A stretch of DNA of 12,127 nucleotides from Actinomycetota bacterium (GTDB lineage: Bacteria > Actinomycetota > Acidimicrobiia > Acidimicrobiales > Ilumatobacteraceae), in assembly GCA_005805045.1 (NCBI GenBank), contig SYNW01000006.1:1-12127 (forward strand). Direction: 5' to 3'. The position numbers and the translations under genes are program-made. The notes under the pieces are model-generated. The model saw only the letters and a list, made by a program, of their open reading frames with translations. It had not been told where the DNA came from and did not search any database. Shown here in pieces: positions 7,061 to 12,127 of the stretch; the stretch's first letter is position 1; the number at the start of each line of letters is the position of its first letter.

Positions 7061-8272
7061 ATGGCTGAATTCTCACTCTCGCTAAACGACGACCAACTTC
7101 AAATCAAAAACTGGATTCACGAATTCGCTGTTGACACGATTCGCCCCGCCGCCCACGAGTGGGACGAACGCGAAGAATTTCCGTGGCCAGTTGTGCAAGA
7201 AGCCGCCAAGATTGGTCTTTATGGTCTCGACTTCATCATGAACGCAATGAGCGACCCAACTGGTTTGACATTGGTTGTGGCGATTGAAGAGATCTTTTGG
7301 GGCGACGCCGGAATCGGCATGGCGATCATGGGCTCGGGTCTTGCCGCAGCAGGTATCGCCGGCAACGGCACACCAGAACAAATGATCGAATGGGTGCCGC
7401 AGTGTTATGGCACTGCCGATGATGTCAAACTCGGTGCTTTTTGTGTGAGTGAACCCGACGCAGGTAGCGATGTTTCAAACTTGCGCACACGCGCCGTATA
7501 TGACGAAGCCAACGACGAGTGGGTATTGAACGGTACAAAAGCATGGATCACCAACGGTGGAATCGCTGATGTTCACGTTGTAGTCGCCGCAGTTGATCCA
7601 GATCTTAAAGGTCGTGGCCAAGCGAGTTTCATCGTGCCGCCAAAAACTAAAGGTCTGAGTCAGGGTCAAAAATATTTGAAGCACGGTATTCGCGCTAGTC
7701 ATACGGCAGAAGTTGTGCTCGAAGATGTTCGCATCCCAGGTCGCTGCCTTCTTGGTGGCAAAGAAAAACTTGACGCCAAACTTGCGCGCTATCGCGAAGG
7801 CACGTCAAGCGGCAAGCAACCAGCGATGGCAACGTTCGAAGCCACGCGACCAGCCGTTGGTGCTCAAGCACTTGGTGTTGCGCGCGCCGCGTACGAGTTT
7901 GCACTTGACTATGCCAAAGAGCGCAAGGCGTTCGGCAAGCCGATCATCATGCATCAAGCCATTGCGTTCAAACTTGCCAACATGATCACCGAAATTGATG
8001 CAGCGCGCTTGCTTATTTGGCGAGCGTCATGGCTTGCTAAAAACGGCGGCTACAAAAACGCCGAAGGTTCGCAGAGCAAGTACTACGCATCAGAGATGGC
8101 CGTCAAAGTTACTGAAGACGCAATTCAAATTCTTGGTGGTTACGGCTATACGCGTGAATACCCAGTCGAGCGCTGGCACCGTGACGCAAAGATTCACACG
8201 ATTTTTGAGGGCACATCTGAGATACAACAATTAGTAATTGCTCGTGCAATCTCCGGCATGCGAGTCGAATAA
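7061..8272 (+). CDS. Acyl-CoA dehydrogenase (medium/short-chain type)
   Basis: An FAD flavoenzyme that makes the alpha-beta double bond in acyl-CoA thioesters, the first step of fatty-acid or branched-chain acyl-CoA oxidation, passing electrons to an electron-transfer flavoprotein. The 403-residue protein shows the three-domain layout: a helical N-terminal domain (1-122); a beta domain with the flavin-contacting segment G-A-F-C-V-S-E-P-D-A-G-S-D at 125-137 and W-V-L-N-G-T-K-A-W-I-T-N-G at 154-166; and a helical C-terminal domain with Y-A-K-E-R-K-A-F-G-K-P and G-G-Y-G-Y-T-R-E-Y-P. The catalytic base is probably E383 in F-E-G-T-S-E-I-Q, the position used in medium-chain and short-chain enzymes rather than in isovaleryl-CoA dehydrogenase. 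Substrate chain length cannot be told from sequence. The ATG at 7061 follows cysS by 9 nt, with only a weak, too-close TAGG before it, so translation may be coupled. There is no hairpin terminator directly after the gene. Confidence 0.95.
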   Translation: MAEFSLSLNDDQLQIKNWIHEFAVDTIRPAAHEWDEREEFPWPVVQEAAKIGLYGLDFIMNAMSDPTGLTLVVAIEEIFWGDAGIGMAIMGSGLAAAGIAGNGTPEQMIEWVPQCYGTADDVKLGAFCVSEPDAGSDVSNLRTRAVYDEANDEWVLNGTKAWITNGGIADVHVVVAAVDPDLKGRGQASFIVPPKTKGLSQGQKYLKHGIRASHTAEVVLEDVRIPGRCLLGGKEKLDAKLARYREGTSSGKQPAMATFEATRPAVGAQALGVARAAYEFALDYAKERKAFGKPIIMHQAIAFKLANMITEIDAARLLIWRASWLAKNGGYKNAEGSQSKYYASEMAVKVTEDAIQILGGYGYTREYPVERWHRDAKIHTIFEGTSEIQQLVIARAISGMRVE

Positions 8273-8356
8273 TCACCCCCGAAAACGCCTAGTTCCGCCC
8301 AAATTAAGGGTTCTAGAGAAATCAGGATCGTGGGTTAGGTCAATTTCTAAGACAAT
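8273..8356. other. Intergenic stretch with no recognised feature
   Basis: This is the first part of the gap between the acyl-CoA dehydrogenase stop and the surface-protein gene. I looked for a hairpin followed by T residues on either strand and found none, and saw no short open frame with a ribosome site. The sequence is mixed A/T- and C/G-rich with no repeats. Transcription of cysS and its partner may end by Rho or simply run on. Confidence 0.5.
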
Positions 8357-8394
8357 GTGAAAAAAGTTCACCAACAGGTGTATATTGTTCACCA
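8357..8394 (+). promoter_or_regulatory. Candidate promoter with nested dyads / operator for the surface-protein gene
   Basis: A -10-like TATATT (8381-8386) lies 15 nt before the ATG at 8402. It sits among alternating half-sites: GTGAA (8357-8361), GTTCACC (8366-8372), GGTG (8377-8380) and GTTCACC (8387-8393). Pairing neighbours gives three short perfect dyads centred near 8364, 8374.5 and 8385, about 10.5 bp apart, so the sites would face the same side of the helix. The direct repeat GTTCACCA recurs at exactly 21 bp (8366 and 8387). No good -35 box is seen. A regulator binding here would cover the promoter, suggesting repression or switching. Arms are only 4-5 bp, so chance remains possible. 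Confidence 0.4.
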
Positions 8395-8401
8395 CTTGGG
8401 G

Positions 8402-8542
8402 ATGAGATCGGATTCACGTTTGGTGGTGGAGAATAATTGGTTTAGAGCTGGTCGACGGCTATTCGTCGTCATATCTATCGTTCTCGTCGCCGTAGTTGTG
8501 TTGCCTGTGCAAAATGTCTTTGAGCCATACATTGCGCATGCT
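8402..8542 (+). other. Signal peptide of the surface protein
   Basis: Residues 1-47: a 19-residue N-terminal part ending in R-A-G-R-R, a hydrophobic core L-F-V-V-I-S-I-V-L-V-A-V-V-V-L, then P-V-Q-N-V-F-E-P-Y-I and A-H-A before A-A-P. Cleavage after A47 is the best fit to the AxA rule and leaves FN3 repeat 1 at the mature N-terminus. Confidence 0.7.
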
Positions 8543-11500
8543 GCAGCACCAGGTGCACCTACTATCACTGGGATTACTGCAGCGAACACGACTTTGTCAG
8601 TTGCGTTTACGGCCCCAGCAGGAACTGTTACTACATATCAATATTCGCTTGATGGTGGGTCGACATGGACGAATCGCTCGTCTGGAACTACAGCAAGCCC
8701 AATTTCGATATCAGGATTGGCAAACTGCACTACGTACTCAGTGGCGATTCGGGCGGTGAATTCTGACGGCTCTGGCACTTCATCTACTTCAGTGAATGGA
8801 ATTCCAGGGTATTCGTACGTTTTGAAGACTGGCAACATGAGATTTGGGACCGGCTCTGAAAGTTCGATTAGCACATCCGGAAATCTGAAGCAACCGTTCT
8901 ACAGCAGCAACTCTGGGAGTACATATGTTCAGTTAACCTACGGTGCTGAGAAGCTTGCCTTTGCGCTTGGCAATGGAGGCGTCGGTACAAGTGAGTGGAA
9001 TTCAAATGGAACAATACAACAGTTCTCCTCAGATTACCCAACCATATTACTCTCGCACACTATTGACTGCTCTGAATTTACCAGCACTTCGGTAAGTGGA
9101 TCTTATTCGATTGGTTATGGGTCGTTAACTTCGACTGGTAGATATACCGTGGCGAGCCAGTTATTTGAAATCAAACGTCGATATACCTTGGGTGCGAGTT
9201 CAAAATACATCGAAGTACGAGAAACTATTACGAACCTCAGTTCTACTACAGCGTCCAATGTGCGATTGTGGAATGGAATGAGAGACGACCACGTCGGCAG
9301 TTCGGATTCACCAACCAAGACTCGAGGCAATCTAGTTGATGGTGTGTTCACGACAATCTCGGCAATAGGCAATCGGTCAAAAATTCTTAAGATATCTTCT
9401 GGCACTGATGCTTCATTTCTTTACTCGGCATCAAGTACTGCGGATGCATACCTCAAAGTTGGTTTTGGAGAATTTTCGGGATTCACTCTTCAGGATCCTC
9501 GAACATCGCAGATCACCAGATCCGGTGACGATTCGGTTGGTATTTATCGCCGCCTTCCGGATCTCGCGCCACAGGCAAGCGATACGGGTACTTGGTTTTT
9601 TACGGCAGGTGTGAACGCTGATTTGACATCAATTCTTGCGACGCTCGGTTCAGAGTCTTTGCCTTCAGCGCCAACAATTTCTTCAATTGAAGCAGGTAAT
9701 ACCCAGGCAAGTGTCAATTTCACTGCAGGTTCTGCTGGTGGTGCTCCAATTACCAACTATGAATATTCAACGAATGGGGGATCAAGTTGGGTCGCGCGAT
9801 CACCTGCGAGTACGGCAAGTCCAATTATTATTTCAAGCCTTGCAAATGGTACGGCATATAGTACAAAAATTCGAGCCGTGAGTTCAGCAGGCAACGGAGC
9901 CGCTTCTGCAGCCACATCAGTGACACCAGCCGGAACCCCAGAGGCTCCGACACTTACGGCGATTACGCCTGGTGGAACGAATATTTCTATTTCGTTCACT
10001 GCGAACGGAACGGGTGGTGCTGCGATTACTAACTACCAGTATTCGGTTGACGGCGGCTCGACCTGGACAACTCGTTCGCCCGTGGCAACTTCAAGTCCAT
10101 TGGAAATAAGTGGACTCATCGCTAGAAATTCGTATTCTGTTGCGCTTAGAGCAGTTAACTCGGTTGGTAGTGGTACTGCTACTTCGAATCAAACTGTGGT
10201 CACAAGTGGCGTACCGAGCGCACCAACAATTTCGGCTATTACTGCATTGGATCAATCGCTGAGCGTTGCTTTTACTGAAAACTCAAATGGTGGTTCTCTA
10301 ATTACATCGATCGAATACTCGACCAACGATGGCTCAACTTGGTCGGCGGCGGCGAGCACACTTTCGCCGATAGTAATAGTTTCGCTTACAAACGGCACTG
10401 CCTACTCAGTAAAGCTTCGAGCCATTAACGCCAACGGAAATGGAACTCCAAGTTCGGCTACGAGTTCGACGCCAAGACGTGTACCGGCCGCACCAACTAC
10501 TTCGGGGGTTAATACTCCGTCAAGTGGAACTCTGACTTACACGGTGACGCCAGGTTCAGATGGTGGTTCCGCGATAACGAATTACCAGTATTCAACTGAT
10601 CGTGGTGCAACATGGTTAAACAGACAGGATGGTCAAACGACTAGCACGTCTCTTGCTGTCACTACGCTCTCGGCCGATGGAACAACTAGTTTGCAAAATG
10701 GCACTGAGTACTGCGCGCAGATTCGAGCAGTCAATGCCGCAGGAAACGGAGTCGCGTCAGCAGACACATGCGGAACACCAAGAACAACGCCAAGTGCGCC
10801 GTCCAATAGTTTGACGGCACGCGACCAATCAATTTCAATTGCATTCACCTTGGGTTCAAATGGAGGGTCGGCAATTACTGGTGTTGATTATTCAACAGAT
10901 GGTGGATCTACTTGGGTCTCATCGGGTGGGGTCGTGAGTCCGATTTTGGTGACTGGGTTAAGCAATGGCACAAGTTACAGTGTGAAAACTCGAGCGGTTA
11001 ATGCGCAAGGAAATGGAACCGCATCGTCAGCGTCATCAGCCACACCGGCTGGGCGAGCAGCTGCACCGACACTCGGTTCGATCACAGCGACAGCGGCACA
11101 ATTAAGTGTCGCATTTACCGCTGGCAACAACGGCGGTTTAGCAATCTCAAACTACGACTATTCGACTGACGGTGGAGACACTTGGCAGACACGATCACCT
11201 AGCGCCACAACGAGCCCGATCGAGATTTCTGGACTTACGGACGGCACTAGTTATGGAGTCTCAATAAGAGCGATAACAGCAATAGGGGTGGGAGTTTCGA
11301 GCACGATTTTATACGGCACACCTGTGACGACCCCAAGTGCGCCAACAAGTGTTTCACGAGTATCGGGAAGTTCTAGAATTAGTGTTTCCTTTACCGCAGG
11401 TAGTAACGGTGGCTCGCCGATTACGACGTATCAATATTCAACTGATGGTGGTGCATCGTGGGTTTCGGCTTCAACGACAAGCACATCGTTCGATATCACG

Positions 11501-12127
11501 GGGCTGACGAACGGCACCGCATACAATATTGCTGTTCGGGCGGTTTCAAGTGTCGGTAACGGCACTGCTAGTTCTTCGGCATCTGCAACACCAGCGGCGG
11601 TACCTGACTCACCGATAATCAGTTCAGTGCATAACACCACCGACAATTCGACGCTTGCAACAACTGAGCTGGCAGTAAATTATTCAGCCCCATCCGATAA
11701 CGGCTCGGAAATCACAAACTTTTCGTTTTCGATAAATGGTGGATCTACTTTTACTACCAGAAGTCCTGCGTCTACTGTTAGTCCGATTATCATCACGGGT
11801 CTAACTGCTGGCACCTCGTATTCAATCTCAATAAAGGCGATCAACTCAAATGGTGCAGGAGCAGCGTCTACTGCAGTGAGTGGTGCTCCAGGAAATACAA
11901 CATATTCAGTTACATATAATGGCAACACCAATGGCGGTGGGGCTACGCCTACCGATTCAAATGCATATGCGCCTAGTGCGACAGTTACAGTTGCTGGCAA
12001 CACGGGTTCGCTCACTAAAACGGGTTATGCGTTCGGTGGTTGGTGTACGACTCAGCCCGCGGCGGGCTCGGCTTGTGGTGGCACGTCGCGTGCGGCTGCG
12101 AGCACGTTTTCGATTAGTGAGTCCCTG
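8402..12127 (+). CDS. Large secreted FN3-repeat surface protein, 3' end beyond the window
   Basis: The frame stays open for 1242 codons from ATG 8402 to the window end. The product looks secreted: residues 1-47 have a basic patch (R15-R19), a hydrophobic core (20-35) and an A-H-A cleavage site at 45-47, although the c-region is long and the segment could stay as an anchor. Domains in order are FN3 repeat 1 (49 to about 134), an unassigned beta-rich domain (about 135-420), FN3 repeats 2-9 (421 to about 1164), and the start of an InlB-type repeat (from about 1166). Repeats carry the core N-Y-x-Y-S-x-D-G-G-S-T-W and end with Y-S-x-x-I-R-A-V-N-x-x-G-N-G. Such proteins are usually adhesins or cell-surface stalks; ligand and anchoring mode are unknown, since any sortase or other C-terminal signal lies outside. 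Serine, threonine, glycine and asparagine dominate. GGGG directly abuts the ATG, too close for a normal Shine-Dalgarno, so GTG 8423 or 8426 are alternative starts. Codon choice is more A/T-rich than in the neighbours. Confidence 0.9.
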   Translation, partial: MRSDSRLVVENNWFRAGRRLFVVISIVLVAVVVLPVQNVFEPYIAHAAAPGAPTITGITAANTTLSVAFTAPAGTVTTYQYSLDGGSTWTNRSSGTTASPISISGLANCTTYSVAIRAVNSDGSGTSSTSVNGIPGYSYVLKTGNMRFGTGSESSISTSGNLKQPFYSSNSGSTYVQLTYGAEKLAFALGNGGVGTSEWNSNGTIQQFSSDYPTILLSHTIDCSEFTSTSVSGSYSIGYGSLTSTGRYTVASQLFEIKRRYTLGASSKYIEVRETITNLSSTTASNVRLWNGMRDDHVGSSDSPTKTRGNLVDGVFTTISAIGNRSKILKISSGTDASFLYSASSTADAYLKVGFGEFSGFTLQDPRTSQITRSGDDSVGIYRRLPDLAPQASDTGTWFFTAGVNADLTSILATLGSESLPSAPTISSIEAGNTQASVNFTAGSAGGAPITNYEYSTNGGSSWVARSPASTASPIIISSLANGTAYSTKIRAVSSAGNGAASAATSVTPAGTPEAPTLTAITPGGTNISISFTANGTGGAAITNYQYSVDGGSTWTTRSPVATSSPLEISGLIARNSYSVALRAVNSVGSGTATSNQTVVTSGVPSAPTISAITALDQSLSVAFTENSNGGSLITSIEYSTNDGSTWSAAASTLSPIVIVSLTNGTAYSVKLRAINANGNGTPSSATSSTPRRVPAAPTTSGVNTPSSGTLTYTVTPGSDGGSAITNYQYSTDRGATWLNRQDGQTTSTSLAVTTLSADGTTSLQNGTEYCAQIRAVNAAGNGVASADTCGTPRTTPSAPSNSLTARDQSISIAFTLGSNGGSAITGVDYSTDGGSTWVSSGGVVSPILVTGLSNGTSYSVKTRAVNAQGNGTASSASSATPAGRAAAPTLGSITATAAQLSVAFTAGNNGGLAISNYDYSTDGGDTWQTRSPSATTSPIEISGLTDGTSYGVSIRAITAIGVGVSSTILYGTPVTTPSAPTSVSRVSGSSRISVSFTAGSNGGSPITTYQYSTDGGASWVSASTTSTSFDITGLTNGTAYNIAVRAVSSVGNGTASSSASATPAAVPDSPIISSVHNTTDNSTLATTELAVNYSAPSDNGSEITNFSFSINGGSTFTTRSPASTVSPIIITGLTAGTSYSISIKAINSNGAGAASTAVSGAPGNTTYSVTYNGNTNGGGATPTDSNAYAPSATVTVAGNTGSLTKTGYAFGGWCTTQPAAGSACGGTSRAAASTFSISESL
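8546..8806 (+). repeat. FN3 repeat 1, separated from the main array
   Basis: Residues 49 to about 134 of the surface protein form an FN3 domain with T-Y-Q-Y-S-L-D-G-G-S-T-W and Y-S-V-A-I-R-A-V-N, the same core as the downstream repeats. It is set apart from them by the roughly 285-residue unassigned domain. It carries one unusual cysteine (L-A-N-C-T-T-Y) where the others have L-x-N-G-T. Confidence 0.85.
8807..9661 (+). other. Unassigned beta-rich domain within the surface protein
   Basis: Residues about 136-420 do not resemble FN3. Alternating polar and hydrophobic residues suggest a beta-sandwich. Notable segments are R-R-Y-T-L-G-A-S-S-K-Y-I-E-V-R-E-T-I-T-N, then W-N-G-M-R-D-D-H-V-G-S-S-D-S-P-T-K-T-R-G, with a dense Asp/Arg/Lys cluster rare elsewhere in this Ser/Thr-rich protein, then a tail with W-F-F-T-A-G-V. 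This polar cluster is the best candidate for a binding or catalytic surface. I have a vague memory of similar segments in other large repeat proteins but cannot name a family. Confidence 0.6.
9662..11893 (+). repeat. Array of eight tandem FN3 repeats (repeats 2-9)
   Basis: Repeat starts, marked by a Pro-x-Ala-Pro-like opening, are at 9662, 9938, 10214, 10484, 10790, 11057, 11333 and 11603, giving periods of 276, 276, 270, 306, 267, 276 and 270 nt. All are in one frame. The protein core (Y-S-x-D-G-G-S-T-W, L-x-N-G-T-x-Y, R-A-V-N-x-x-G-N-G) is well kept, while the DNA coding for it varies between copies in many third positions. Repeat 5 (10484-10789) is longest, with an extra loop and two cysteines, C771 and C790. 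Repeat 9 has extra residues early on (H-N-T-T-D-N-S-T-L). Confidence 0.9.
11897..12127 (+). other. InlB B-repeat (Listeria-Bacteroides repeat), start of array
   Basis: From residue 1166 the FN3 pattern stops and gives T-Y-S-V-T-Y-N-G-N-T-N-G-G-G-A-T-P, then T-K-T-G-Y-A-F-G-G-W-C-T. This matches the InlB B-repeat / Flg_new type, in which GYxFxGWxT closes each unit. Two cysteines follow each other in G-W-C-T-T-Q-P-A-A-G-S-A-C. The repeat is a beta-grasp-like surface module usually found in tandem, so more copies are likely beyond the window. Confidence 0.8.

Noticed and set aside
6636..7076. 146-codon minus-strand open frame
   Set aside because: It is antisense to the 3' end of cysS, Arg/Gln/Ser-rich and motif-free, and conflicts with a well supported gene.
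8273..8400. Possible Rho-independent terminator after the acyl-CoA dehydrogenase
   Set aside because: No G/C-rich stem followed by a T run was found on either strand; the only inverted repeats are the short promoter dyads near 8357-8393.
9662..11893. Regular spacing considered as a CRISPR or non-coding repeat array
   Set aside because: The period is about 276 nt, in frame and coding for FN3 domains; there are no identical short repeats with spacers.
8638..12015. Repeated minus-strand open frames under the FN3 array (for example 9757-9999, 10633-10848, 11431-11646, 11680-12015)
   Set aside because: They recur at the FN3 period and are the complement of the same Ser/Thr/Gly codons. They have no ribosome sites and simply mirror the real plus-strand repeats.

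Overview
The window reads as chromosomal DNA of a high-GC Gram-positive (actinobacterial) lineage, most likely a moderate-GC Acidimicrobiia-like, possibly aquatic, bacterium. This placement is inference. It rests on the valyl-tRNA synthetase, which carries the WDDNGLPTERRVQ signature I associate with actinobacteria such as Streptomyces. It also rests on the actinobacterial style of the LytR-CpsA-Psr protein, and on a fibronectin-III surface protein of a type common in actinobacteria. No rRNA, tRNA, CRISPR, phage or transposase sequence was seen.

Left half, minus strand (5657 down to 1): five genes in one tight run, valS, an LCP-family envelope ligase, plsY, a DedA-family membrane protein, and an alanine-racemase-like gene cut by the left edge. 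Gaps are 7, 44, 9 and 33 nt, so a single operon is likely. Only plsY has a clear Shine-Dalgarno. Apart from valS, all members act on the envelope: ligation of glycopolymers from undecaprenyl carriers (LCP), phosphatidic acid synthesis (PlsY), probable lipid-carrier transport (DedA) and probably D-alanine supply.

Middle, plus strand (5693 to 8272): cysS and an acyl-CoA dehydrogenase, 9 nt apart and probably co-transcribed. The divergent valS and cysS starts are separated by only 35 bp. That gap has -10-like hexamers a few bases before each start codon and no Shine-Dalgarno, which suggests that both mRNAs are leaderless or nearly so.

Right third, plus strand (8402 to beyond 12127): one open reading frame of at least 1242 codons, still open at the window edge. 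It encodes a secreted or surface protein with a signal peptide, one FN3 domain, a roughly 285-residue domain I cannot assign, eight more FN3 repeats of about 92 residues, and the start of an InlB-type (Listeria-Bacteroides) repeat. Its codon choice looks more A/T-rich than that of the neighbouring genes. It sits behind a 129-bp gap whose last 45 bp hold a -10-like TATATT inside a cluster of alternating GTGAA/TTCACC half-sites spaced about one helical turn apart, a candidate operator.

Most of the window is ordinary housekeeping sequence. The parts worth a second look are the unassigned domain, the half-site cluster in front of the surface gene, the short divergent promoter, and the divergent active-site loop of the alanine-racemase-like protein.
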